Assembly (NCBI RefSeq): GCF_008329585.1
Contig: NZ_NPKP01000015.1
Location: 1 to 64,000, forward strand
DNA length: 64,000 bases
Origin: Mycolicibacterium sp. P9-22
GTDB lineage: Bacteria > Actinomycetota > Actinomycetes > Mycobacteriales > Mycobacteriaceae
Direction: 5' to 3'
Shown here: positions 42,903 through 50,318 of the stretch, one piece after another
How the letters are laid out: every line of letters begins with the position of its first letter
How positions within the stretch are numbered: position 1 is the first letter of the stretch
The notes under the pieces: model-generated
What the model was told of the DNA's origin: nothing
Seen by the model: the letters and a program-made list of their open reading frames with translations, nothing else
Databases searched by the model: none
Position numbers and translations under genes: made by a program

Positions 42903-43704
42903 CGATCTGTCCGATTTCGAACAGGCCGAATTCACCCACGACGGCAAGACCCGCGTGGTGTACCGGAAGGGCACCGGACCGGCGGTCATCGTGATCGCCG
43001 AGATGCCCGGGATCACACCGAAGGTGCTGGCCTTCGCGCGCCAGGTCGCCGGCATCGGCTGCACCGCGGTGCTCCCGCATCTGTTCGGGGTGCCTGGCCG
43101 GGATCCCAACGTCAGCAGACCGGTTGCGTTCAAGACGCTGGCGTCGGCGATGGTGCCCACCTGTGTCAGCAAGGAATTCGTGGTGCTGGCCACCGGCCGC
43201 ACCTCCCCGGTCATCGACTGGCTGCGGGCACTTGCCCGCTCCGAGCACGCCCGGTGTGGCGGCCCCGGCGTCGGGGCCGTCGGGATGTGCTTCACCGGGG
43301 GATACGCGCTGGCGATGGCGACCGATGACGTGCTGCTCGCGCCCGTGTTGGCCCAGCCGTCGATGCCGGTCGGCCTGACGGCGGCGCAGCGGCGGTCGAT
43401 CGATATCTCGCCCGCCGATCTGGAGATCGTCAAGGGGCGCTGCGCCCGCGGGCTGACCGTGCTCGGATTGCGCTTCGACTCCGACAAATTCGTCCCGCCG
43501 GAGCGTTTCGAGTTCCTGCGCGAGCAACTCGGCGATGCCTTCGTCGCGGTGGAACTGACCGACACGGACGCCAATCCGGACGCGATGATGCCCCCGCATT
43601 CGGTGCTCACCGAACACCTGATCGACGAACCGGGGCAGGCGACCAGAGTCGCGCTCGATCAGGTGCTGGACCTGTTCCGCAACCGCCTGCTCGTCACCGC
43701 CTGA
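42892..43704 (+). CDS. Dienelactone hydrolase family protein
   Basis: A 270-residue alpha/beta hydrolase. The nucleophile elbow is VGMCFTGGYAL, with Cys as nucleophile as in dienelactone hydrolases; the acid is in GLRFDSDKFVP and the His at PPHSVLTEH. It would hydrolyse lactones or small esters in the cytoplasm. Two small membrane proteins precede it with overlaps, which is unusual for the family. Confidence 0.85.
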   Translation: MSDDDLSDFEQAEFTHDGKTRVVYRKGTGPAVIVIAEMPGITPKVLAFARQVAGIGCTAVLPHLFGVPGRDPNVSRPVAFKTLASAMVPTCVSKEFVVLATGRTSPVIDWLRALARSEHARCGGPGVGAVGMCFTGGYALAMATDDVLLAPVLAQPSMPVGLTAAQRRSIDISPADLEIVKGRCARGLTVLGLRFDSDKFVPPERFEFLREQLGDAFVAVELTDTDANPDAMMPPHSVLTEHLIDEPGQATRVALDQVLDLFRNRLLVTA

Positions 43705-43725
43705 TACAGCTCAACCGGTCAATCG

Positions 43726-43746
43726 TCACCGCTTCGGCCGCGGTGA
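43726..43746 (+). terminator. GC-rich hairpin after the dienelactone hydrolase
   Basis: TCACCGC and GCGGTGA pair perfectly around the 7-base loop TTCGGCC, about 20 bp after the hydrolase stop. There is no T-tract. It is a plausible weak terminator or mRNA-stabilising hairpin. Confidence 0.4.
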
Positions 43747-43804
43747 ATGTATCCGGGACCACTCTGGAAATGGGCGTTTTCCCGGAATGCGTGCGTACCT
43801 GCCC

Positions 43805-43846
43805 AGTGTTCTCACTCACAGAACACTTGCGCAGGTCCCGTACGGG
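43805..43846. promoter_or_regulatory. Inverted repeat and palindrome upstream of a small secreted peptide gene
   Basis: AGTGTTCT and AGAACACT form a perfect 8-bp inverted repeat with a 7-bp spacer. Ten bases later lies the palindrome CCCGTACGGG, which is followed directly by the ribosome-binding GGGAGGA. Both precede the small peptide gene starting 15 bp on. They may be operators or an RNA structure in the leader. Confidence 0.45.
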
Positions 43847-43860
43847 AGGATTATCTAGAT

Positions 43861-44004
43861 ATGCTAACTACAAGACGATTCATGCAGTCGGTCGTCGCGT
43901 CCGCGGTCGCTCTCGCGGCGATCGCCATCCCGACCGTGGCGTTGCTCCAGGACGGACCGGCGCAGTTCCCGATCCAGATCACCATCGCCGACCCACTGCC
44001 ATGA
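43861..44004 (+). CDS. Small exported or membrane peptide, 47 residues
   Basis: The peptide begins MLTTRRFMQSVV, has a hydrophobic run AVALAAIAIPTVALL, and ends in a short polar tail (QFPIQITIADPLP). It looks like a signal peptide or anchor with a very short mature part. GGGAGG lies about ten bases before the ATG. Too small to classify; it could also start at the internal ATG (MQSVV). Confidence 0.5.
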   Translation: MLTTRRFMQSVVASAVALAAIAIPTVALLQDGPAQFPIQITIADPLP

Positions 44005-44036
44005 CCTGAAAAGCACTGCGCGGAGAGGATGCGGAC

Positions 44037-44321
44037 ATGCCGTGTCTACGAGATCTGGCCCGGTCGGTGATCGTCGCGGGCGCCGCGACCGCGGTACTGC
44101 TGGCACCCGCGGCGCTACCCGGCCAGGCAATGGTGCTGGCCAACGCCCCCGGCGTCACCGGCAATGGCGGACCGGACGGCAACGGTGGTGGTGGCGGGTG
44201 CGGAAGCGGTCCCGGTTGGCACGGCTGCGGCGGCTGGAACCCGGCTCAGGGCGGTTTCGGCAGCGGATGCTTCAACGGCATCTGCGGCGGTTGGGACGGC
44301 TCACGGGGCTGGGGCAACTGA
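44037..44321 (+). CDS. Small secreted glycine-rich cysteine-containing protein
   Basis: A 94-residue protein. The signal peptide runs through VIVAGAATAVLLAPAALPGQA. The mature part is about 40% glycine with Trp and four cysteines (GGGCGSG, HGCGGW, GCFNGICGGW), suggesting two disulfides. GGAGAGGATG precedes the ATG. I do not recognise a family. It lies 32 bp after another small exported peptide and ends 2 bp before the convergent GGDEF gene. Confidence 0.65.
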   Translation: MPCLRDLARSVIVAGAATAVLLAPAALPGQAMVLANAPGVTGNGGPDGNGGGGGCGSGPGWHGCGGWNPAQGGFGSGCFNGICGGWDGSRGWGN

Positions 44322-44323
44322 TA

Positions 44324-45472
44324 TCAGCCGGACCGGCCCGTTTCGGGGCCGTCATCGGGCCCGTCGTCCTCGACGGTCGCCAGCGCGGGTGAGAGCAGCA
44401 GCCGCATCTGATTCCCGCCGGATTTGCGCGCCTCGTACATCGCGTTGGTGCCGATGGTGACGAGTTCGTCGAGCACATCGTGAGATCCCTGACGGGTCAA
44501 CGGTTTCAGCGGGGTACTGATGACCCCCAGGCTCGCCGTCAACTGGAACGGGGCCGATTTGATGGTGCCCAGAATCCGCTCGGCCAGCGGCGTGGGGTCC
44601 GGGTTGGTGAACACATCGGCGATGAGGTATTCGGCATCACCCAGAGCGCCGATCACGGCGTCACCGCGCACCGTCTCGCGCAGGCGCTGCCCGATCGCGA
44701 CGCGCGCCTTGTTCCCGCCGGCCTTCCCCGACATGGCGGTCAGCAAGGAGAAGCTGTCCAGGTTGACCACGATGAGGATGAGATAGCGATCGTCGCGGCG
44801 GCTGCGGGAGCCGATCAGCGTGGCCACGCTGTCGTAGAAACTCTGCCGGTTCGGCAGCCCGGTGAGCGGCTCGATCTCACCATGGGGCTTCTCGGAACCG
44901 ACGATCCGCAGCACCAGCTCGCAGGCGAACGCGACGAACGAATTGATCAGTGCGACGAAGACGACACTGGCCAGGGCGAGCGCATAGTCGATGGCCAGCA
45001 GGCGCCAGGCCAGCACCACCAGAGTGACGGTCTGCACCGCCCAGATCGGGACGAGCCAGGTGCGGGAGTGGAAGAACACCGCGTACGCCGTGGTCACCGT
45101 GAACGCCGATGAGCTCAGCAACCCCAGCACCGGATCGGGCTCCAGCAGGCACACGGTCGAGATGAGGACGGTGCCCAGGATCAGGCAGAACTGCGACTGC
45201 CGCCGGGTCGGCCAGTCCGAGCGCAGCCAGACGAAGGCCATCACCGCGCACGCGGCGAACAGCAGTCCCGCGATGACCGGCCGGTACGGCTGATCGGAAT
45301 TGGTGGACGCGACGATCACCAGGACCGAGACGGCACCGAGGCTCCCGATGATCCAGGCGACCACCCTGCAGGTGGCGACCTGCAGATCGCGGGCCGCCAG
45401 AAACGCTGTCAGCCACTCGTAATGGTCGCCGCCGTGCCGCCACCGCGAAGGAATCACCACAGGCCGGCACAC
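44324..45472 (-). CDS. Membrane protein with degenerate GGDEF domain
   Basis: A 382-residue protein. About six membrane helices (from about 37 to 190) precede a GGDEF-type domain (EIEPLTGLPNRQSFYD onward). At the active site the expected GGDEF reads GDAEY (278-282): the second Gly and the metal-binding Asp have changed. It is therefore unlikely to make cyclic di-GMP and may bind GTP or act as a receptor. The start is a GTG; other starts nearby are possible. Confidence 0.8.
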   Translation of the reverse strand: MCRPVVIPSRWRHGGDHYEWLTAFLAARDLQVATCRVVAWIIGSLGAVSVLVIVASTNSDQPYRPVIAGLLFAACAVMAFVWLRSDWPTRRQSQFCLILGTVLISTVCLLEPDPVLGLLSSSAFTVTTAYAVFFHSRTWLVPIWAVQTVTLVVLAWRLLAIDYALALASVVFVALINSFVAFACELVLRIVGSEKPHGEIEPLTGLPNRQSFYDSVATLIGSRSRRDDRYLILIVVNLDSFSLLTAMSGKAGGNKARVAIGQRLRETVRGDAVIGALGDAEYLIADVFTNPDPTPLAERILGTIKSAPFQLTASLGVISTPLKPLTRQGSHDVLDELVTIGTNAMYEARKSGGNQMRLLLSPALATVEDDGPDDGPETGRSG

Positions 45473-45550
45473 CCCGAACCGGGCCGTGCACGATTACGCC
45501 CCCACAGCATCAGCGAACGGTACCAGCCGATCCGCCGCTAGCCTGGCCCT

Positions 45551-46468
45551 ATGGCATCCCGTTGGACAGCAGCACGCCTTGGCGACATGACCGGCCGGAC
45601 CGTCATCGTGACGGGAGCGACCAATGGCGTCGGATTGGCGACCGCCGATGCCCTCGCGCGGGCCGGCGCACACGTCGTGATGGCGGTGCGCAACACCGAA
45701 CTCGGGGCACAGCGCGCGGCCGAGATCGGCGGGCGCACCACGGTGCTGCGACTGGACCTGGCGGACCTCGCCTCGGTGCGCGCATTTCCCGGGCTGCTCG
45801 ACGATCACGGCATCGAGGCGGTCGACATCCTCATCAACAACGCCGGGACACTCGCCGAGAAGCGCGCCGACACCGTCGACGGTTTCGAGACGACCATCGG
45901 GACCAACCTGCTCGGGCCGTTCGCATTGACCAACCTGCTGGTGGACCGGGTGCGCTCGCAGATCATCACTGTCGGTTCGCAGGCGCACGAGTCGGCGACA
46001 CTGCACCTGCACGATCTGCACCTGCGGACCCACAAGTGGACGGCGATGGGCGCCTATGCCCAGTCGAAGCTCGCGGTCATGTTGTGGGGCCTGGAACTCG
46101 ACCGGCGCCTACGCGCCGCCGGGTCTCCGATCGTCAGTCACCTCACACATCCGGGATGGGTGGACTCCAATCTGCCGCAGCTCTCGGATGCGCCGCTGAT
46201 GGGGGTGGTGCAGCGCGGCGTCAAACTGGTGGCGGGTGCGCTGGCCAACGACCCCGCGGCCGGTGCGGCCACCACGTTGTACTGCATCACCGAGCCGATC
46301 CCGCCGGGCAGCTATGTCGGGGTGGAGGGCCGGTTCGGCTTGCGTGGGGGCCCGGTGCTGATCGGGCGTTCGGCGCTGGCATGCGACTACGCGACGGCGG
46401 CCCGGGTCTTCCAGTTCGCCGAACACGAAACGGGTACAACACTTCCCGTGGGTCAGCCCAGCCGTTAG
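45551..46468 (+). CDS. SDR-family oxidoreductase (retinol dehydrogenase-like)
   Basis: A 305-residue short-chain dehydrogenase. TGATNGVGLATA at about 21-32, NNAG (about 97-100), Ser in TVGSQAHES, and Tyr-x-x-x-Lys in AYAQSKLAV are present. The long C-terminus and HPGWVDSNL are typical of the group related to WW-domain oxidoreductase and protochlorophyllide reductase-like SDRs. The substrate is unknown. The gene is divergent from the GGDEF gene. Confidence 0.87.
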   Translation: MASRWTAARLGDMTGRTVIVTGATNGVGLATADALARAGAHVVMAVRNTELGAQRAAEIGGRTTVLRLDLADLASVRAFPGLLDDHGIEAVDILINNAGTLAEKRADTVDGFETTIGTNLLGPFALTNLLVDRVRSQIITVGSQAHESATLHLHDLHLRTHKWTAMGAYAQSKLAVMLWGLELDRRLRAAGSPIVSHLTHPGWVDSNLPQLSDAPLMGVVQRGVKLVAGALANDPAAGAATTLYCITEPIPPGSYVGVEGRFGLRGGPVLIGRSALACDYATAARVFQFAEHETGTTLPVGQPSR

Positions 46469-46513
46469 CCGGCGCATAACGCACTCGTCACCTGCCGGTG
46501 GCACAGTCACGGT

Positions 46514-47008
46514 GTGACCGGCGATCTCGATCACCTGGAGTCGGTGCCGACCGGGATGGTCGAGCGGTTCCGCCGATTCTGTGAGCGGGTGGTCGCGCGA
46601 CTGCCGTTCGGCCTGAATTCTGTTGTGGCCCCCACTTTTCTGGGCTTCGCACTGATCAACAGTTTCACCTTCGGGGTGGACATGGCGCTGTTGACGGTCT
46701 TGCACAGTGGTTTTGCGGTGCCGCTGCCGGTCGCGCTCACGGTGGGCTACGTGTGCGCGTTCACGCTGGCGTTCTTCCTGAACCGGACCCTGAACTTCCG
46801 GTCACACGCGACCGTCGGTCCCCAGCTGGCCACCTATGTCGGGGTGGTCGCTGTCAATTACGCGGCGTTCATCGTCGTGCTACCGACCGCACTGGCCGCG
46901 GCGGGGCTGCAGTATCACCTGGCCCGGCTGCTGGCCGGCTGCTGTGAGGCGGTCTACATGTACACCGCCATGCGCTGGGTCGTGTTCCGCGCACGCGAAA
47001 CTCGCTGA
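46514..47008 (+). CDS. GtrA-family membrane protein
   Basis: A 164-residue protein with four membrane helices (about 37-58, 62-85, 100-122 and 128-148). FLNRTLNFRSHA after the second helix is the GtrA family mark (normally F.N..WTF). Family members help flip or transfer polyprenyl-linked sugars for cell-wall glycans. The start is GTG, 45 bp after the SDR stop. Confidence 0.85.
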   Translation: MTGDLDHLESVPTGMVERFRRFCERVVARLPFGLNSVVAPTFLGFALINSFTFGVDMALLTVLHSGFAVPLPVALTVGYVCAFTLAFFLNRTLNFRSHATVGPQLATYVGVVAVNYAAFIVVLPTALAAAGLQYHLARLLAGCCEAVYMYTAMRWVVFRARETR

Positions 47009-47101
47009 CCTCCCGCCAATCTCCACGGATTCTCCAAGCAACGCCAGCTGCGGACCGGCACTCTCAGCTCCATCGGAAGCCATCGGTGCGAGGAGTAGCG
47101 A

Positions 47102-47572
47102 ATGAAGGTCAGAGGTCCGTTGGTGACATTGGGGGCGGTGGCGGTACTGGGCGCCGGCCTGTGGGTGGCGAATGTGAGCCGGCAGAATGACCCCGCCCCG
47201 CCGACCATTCCCGCCGCGGCATCCACCGCGAGCGCGGTACCCCCGGCTCCTGCGCCGCCGGCCCCGGATCCGTTCCCCGCCAAGGCGGACTATGTGGGGG
47301 ATATCCCGATCAAGTCCGGCGTCATCACGCTGGAGATCACCGTCGACGGGTCGCGGGCCGTCGCGTATGCATGCGACGGCAACACCCTGGAGGTGTGGCT
47401 GTCGGGCAGCGCCGAGGGTGGGGTGGTGAAGCTTGCCGGCAAGGACAAGAGCAGCACCCTGGATGGGCGCCATGTCGGCAAGACGGTCGTCGGTTCGCTA
47501 CGTGTCGGTGAGAAGAGCTGGGATTACACCGCTTTCGCGGTGCCGGTGAGCGGGGCCGGCGATGCCGCCTGA
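47102..47572 (+). CDS. Membrane-anchored proline-rich exported protein, first gene of a redox module
   Basis: A 156-residue protein. A single hydrophobic helix at about 8-24 is followed by a Pro/Ala-rich linker (about 30-58) and a small beta domain (VITLEITVDGSRAVAYACDG, VWLSGSAEGG). It presumably sits outside the membrane. GAGGAGTAG precedes the ATG. The stop overlaps the next gene by 11 bp, linking it to the DUF6529/Rieske pair. I do not recognise the family. Confidence 0.72.
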   Translation: MKVRGPLVTLGAVAVLGAGLWVANVSRQNDPAPPTIPAAASTASAVPPAPAPPAPDPFPAKADYVGDIPIKSGVITLEITVDGSRAVAYACDGNTLEVWLSGSAEGGVVKLAGKDKSSTLDGRHVGKTVVGSLRVGEKSWDYTAFAVPVSGAGDAA

Positions 47573-48152
47573 CAACGCACCCGGGTGCGACGCCGATACC
47601 GTCGCCGCGCCGGTGACGAGGGCGGGCGACGTCGCACTGCTGGCCGCGGTCGGTATCGGTGCCGCCGTCGCCGTCGCGCTCGGTGTCTACGGCAGAGTGC
47701 ACGAAGCGCAGTTCTTCGCGATCAACGTGGCCGGGTTCTCCGGTCCCGGCTCGGTGAAATCGTGGCTGGCGACGGTGGCCGTCGCGCTTGCGGTGTTCCA
47801 GTTCGTCTCGGCGCTGCTGATGTACCGGGTGTTCCCCGGTGGCCGGGCCCCGTCCTGGATCGGCGCCGCACATGTCTGGTCGGGCCGGCTGGCGGTGCTG
47901 GCCAGCGTGCCGGTGGCCGTGCACTGCATGTATGCGCTGGGCTTCCAGGACACCGACACCCGGGTGCTGCTGCACTCGCTGTTCGGATGCTTCTTCTATG
48001 GCGCCTTCGTCACCAAGATGATCCTGCTGACCCGCAAAAACCAGCGGCCATGGGTGATTCCGGTGTTGGGTGGTCTGGTGTTCTTCGTACTCGTCGACAT
48101 CTGGTTGACCTCGTCACTGTGGTTCTTCCAGACCAACGGACTGTCGTTCTGA
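47562..48152 (+). CDS. DUF6529-type membrane protein, possible b-haem carrier
   Basis: A 196-residue protein with five hydrophobic segments. Histidines lie within or at the ends of membrane helices (AAHVWSGR, VAVHCMY, LLHSLFG), a pattern seen in b-type cytochromes and ferric reductase-like proteins. I recall this type as DUF6529, often next to a Rieske protein in Actinobacteria. Haem binding is inference. A Rieske lipoprotein gene follows 16 bp later. Confidence 0.72.
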   Translation: MPPDNAPGCDADTVAAPVTRAGDVALLAAVGIGAAVAVALGVYGRVHEAQFFAINVAGFSGPGSVKSWLATVAVALAVFQFVSALLMYRVFPGGRAPSWIGAAHVWSGRLAVLASVPVAVHCMYALGFQDTDTRVLLHSLFGCFFYGAFVTKMILLTRKNQRPWVIPVLGGLVFFVLVDIWLTSSLWFFQTNGLSF

Positions 48153-48168
48153 CTTAAGGAGACTCACC

Positions 48169-48603
48169 ATGCCAGACCAAGACCACACGGATGTCCCCCA
48201 GTACCGGCTCCCACGTCGCCAGGCGCTGGCGTGCGCCGGCATCGCGTTTGGAACCACCGCGATCGCCTCGTGCGCGACCTACGGCAACAATCCGGCACCC
48301 CCGCCGCCGGCCGGGGAACAGGCGGCGCCGGCCCTGGCCAAGACCGCCGATGTGCCGGTCGGCTCGGCGCTGATAGTGGACGACACCGTGCTGACCCAGC
48401 CGAAGGCGGGCGAGTTCGCCGGGTTCTCCTCCGTCTGCCCACACGCCGGATGCGCGGTGTCCAAGGTCGACGGCGCGCAGGTCAGCTGTCCGTGCCACGG
48501 CAGCACCTTCGGGCTGGACGGGGCGGTGATCTCCGGCCCGGCGCGCGATCCGCTGACCCCGGCGCCGATCACAGTCCGGGGAGATTCGATCGTGGCGGGC
48601 TGA
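48169..48603 (+). CDS. Tat-exported Rieske [2Fe-2S] lipoprotein
   Basis: A 144-residue protein. Arg16-Arg17 and the hydrophobic run AGIAFGTTAIASC form a Tat signal with a lipobox (Cys35). The Rieske cluster ligands are Cys90-x-His92 and Cys107-x-x-His110 (CPHAGC and CPCHG), with Cys95 and Cys109 placed for the disulfide. It carries electrons outside the membrane, most likely with the DUF6529 protein encoded just upstream. TAAGGAGA precedes the ATG. Confidence 0.92.
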   Translation: MPDQDHTDVPQYRLPRRQALACAGIAFGTTAIASCATYGNNPAPPPPAGEQAAPALAKTADVPVGSALIVDDTVLTQPKAGEFAGFSSVCPHAGCAVSKVDGAQVSCPCHGSTFGLDGAVISGPARDPLTPAPITVRGDSIVAG

Positions 48604-48625
48604 AAGGTCGTTACGATCATCGGCT

Positions 48626-49027
48626 GTGGTGGACGACGAGCCCGGTGAACCGGCGCCGATACCGTGGTACGAGGAATCGTGGGCGGTCGTCACTGCCGGT
48701 GCGGCGGGCGTTCTCGCGGTCGGTGTGCTGATCTACGCGGTGGTGCAGACCTCGGAGAACTCGGTGGAGCCGTCCTACGGCCCGCAGTACTACACCGACC
48801 ATTCCGCGTCGACGACCAGCGCCACATCCACATCCACGACCACATCGCGGACCACCAGGTCATCGACCACGACCACGACGACCGAGACGACCACCACCAC
48901 CGAGTCCACGGAGTCGACCGAGCCCGGTACGGACACCGAGTCCACCACGGAGACGACCACGTCGTTGGACGAGGAGAACCCGTTCATCCTGAACCCGTTC
49001 GCGACCACCACGACGGAATCGGGTTGA
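48626..49027 (+). CDS. Single-pass membrane protein with Ser/Thr/Glu-rich tail
   Basis: A 133-residue protein with a short acidic N-terminus, one membrane helix at about 20-41 and a low-complexity tail (about 60-112) made almost entirely of Thr, Ser and Glu, ending NPFILNPFA. The tail would be outside the cell and could be O-mannosylated, as is known for Thr-rich mycobacterial proteins; glycosylation is inference. It starts with GTG. Confidence 0.7.
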   Translation: MVDDEPGEPAPIPWYEESWAVVTAGAAGVLAVGVLIYAVVQTSENSVEPSYGPQYYTDHSASTTSATSTSTTTSRTTRSSTTTTTTETTTTTESTESTEPGTDTESTTETTTSLDEENPFILNPFATTTTESG

Positions 49028-49075
49028 GCGTTTAGCAGGCCGATTAGCCGGGGATGTGATCGTCTGACAGAATCA

Positions 49076-49187
49076 GCCCCGAGGGGAGTACTCCTGCGCT
49101 GCGGTGTCGTCATCACGTCGTCCGTCATCGGACGACCGGTGCTGCAGGCCCGCGCGATGTGTGCGCGGGCGGAAGAGACCTCGGCCG
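49076..49187 (+). promoter_or_regulatory. yybP-ykoY manganese riboswitch
   Basis: The leader of the TerC gene has the conserved GGGGAGTA box (49083-49090) and AAGAGACC (49173-49180). The closing stem is CCGAGG (49079-49084) with CCTCGG (49179-49184). Inside are two perfect hairpins: GTCGTCCG/CGGACGAC (49117-49136) and CCCGCGC/GCGCGGG (49149-49169). Manganese riboswitches of this class commonly control TerC-family exporters, exactly as placed here. Confidence 0.85.
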
Positions 49188-49215
49188 TTGATCGACGACC
49201 GGAGGCTCCAACCAA

Positions 49216-50241
49216 ATGAACGTGTCCACACTCGAGTGGGGGATCACCCTCGCTGTCACCCTGGGCGTCCTGCTCGTGGATGTCCTGGTGTTCGGCAGAC
49301 GGCCACATGAGCCGTCCACCCGGGAGACATCCATCGCGCTGACCTTTTACGTCAGCCTCGCCATCGCCTTCGGGATCTGGACCTGGACCTTCCACGGCAG
49401 CCAGTACGGCGTGGAATTCTTCGCAGGCTGGCTGACCGAGTACAGCCTGTCGGTGGACAACCTGTTCATCTTCTTGATCATCATGGCCAGCTTCAAGGTG
49501 CCCAGGATCTATCAGCAGCAGGCGCTGCTCGTCGGCATCATCCTGGCGCTGATCTTCCGCGGAATCTTCATCGCCCTCGGCGCGGTGGCCATCGAGCAGT
49601 TCTCCTGGGTCTTCTACATCTTCGGTGCCTTCCTGATCTACACCGCCATCAAGCTGGCCAAGGACACCGACCACGATGACGATGCCGAGAACAGCGTGGT
49701 CCGGTTCGCCCGGAACTACCTGAACACCACCGACAAGTGGCACGGCCTGAAGCTCACGGTCAAAGAGGGCTCCAAGCGCGTCATGACGCCGATGTTCCTG
49801 GTGATCGTCGCGTTGGGCACCACCGATCTGCTGTTCGCCCTGGACTCGATCCCGGCCATCTACGGGCTCACCCAGGAGCCCTACCTGGTGTTCACCGCCA
49901 ACGTGTTCGCCCTGATGGGGCTGCGTCAGCTGTACTTCCTGCTCGGCGACCTGCTCAAGCGTCTGGTCTACCTGTCGCAGGGCCTGTCCTTCATCCTCGG
50001 TTTCATCGGCGTCAAGTTGGTGCTGCACGCCCTGCACGAGAACGAATTGCCGTTCATCAACGGCGGCGAGCCGCTGCACGTCCCGACGATCCCGACGCTG
50101 GCCAGCCTGGGCGTCATCATCGTCACGCTGATCATCACCACGGTCGCCAGCCTGTACAAGACCCGGGTGGTGGACAAGAAGGCCGACGACACCGCCGAGG
50201 ACACAGTCGACGGGGAAGCCCCGGCCAAGCCGGCCGAGTAG
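49216..50241 (+). CDS. TerC/Alx-family membrane transporter
   Basis: A 341-residue protein with about nine membrane helices. The family signature is EYSLSVDNLFIFLIIM with acidic residues in the membrane, and the second half repeats it as TTDLLFALDSIPAIYGLT. TerC/Alx/MeeF proteins export manganese and protect metalloproteins at the membrane. The manganese riboswitch in its leader supports that role. GGAGG lies ten bases before the ATG. A strong hairpin follows the stop. Confidence 0.93.
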   Translation: MNVSTLEWGITLAVTLGVLLVDVLVFGRRPHEPSTRETSIALTFYVSLAIAFGIWTWTFHGSQYGVEFFAGWLTEYSLSVDNLFIFLIIMASFKVPRIYQQQALLVGIILALIFRGIFIALGAVAIEQFSWVFYIFGAFLIYTAIKLAKDTDHDDDAENSVVRFARNYLNTTDKWHGLKLTVKEGSKRVMTPMFLVIVALGTTDLLFALDSIPAIYGLTQEPYLVFTANVFALMGLRQLYFLLGDLLKRLVYLSQGLSFILGFIGVKLVLHALHENELPFINGGEPLHVPTIPTLASLGVIIVTLIITTVASLYKTRVVDKKADDTAEDTVDGEAPAKPAE

Positions 50242-50248
50242 CTTTCGG

Positions 50249-50274
50249 GCGGGGCGCTGATATAAGCGCCCCGC
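50249..50274. terminator. Hairpin terminator after the TerC gene
   Basis: GCGGGGCGCT and AGCGCCCCGC form a perfect 10-bp stem with the loop GATATA, starting 8 bp after the stop. No T-tract follows. It separates the TerC gene from the MFS transporter gene. Confidence 0.75.
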
Positions 50275-50318
50275 TCAAACCCGTTATCCCGCCGGGCAAT
50301 TCATTAACGTAGGACGGC

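Noticed and set aside
48790..50079. 429-residue minus-strand open frame across the Thr-rich gene and the TerC gene
   Set aside because: It covers two supported plus-strand genes and the riboswitch; the translation is a shadow rich in Gln, Asp and Val with no domain.
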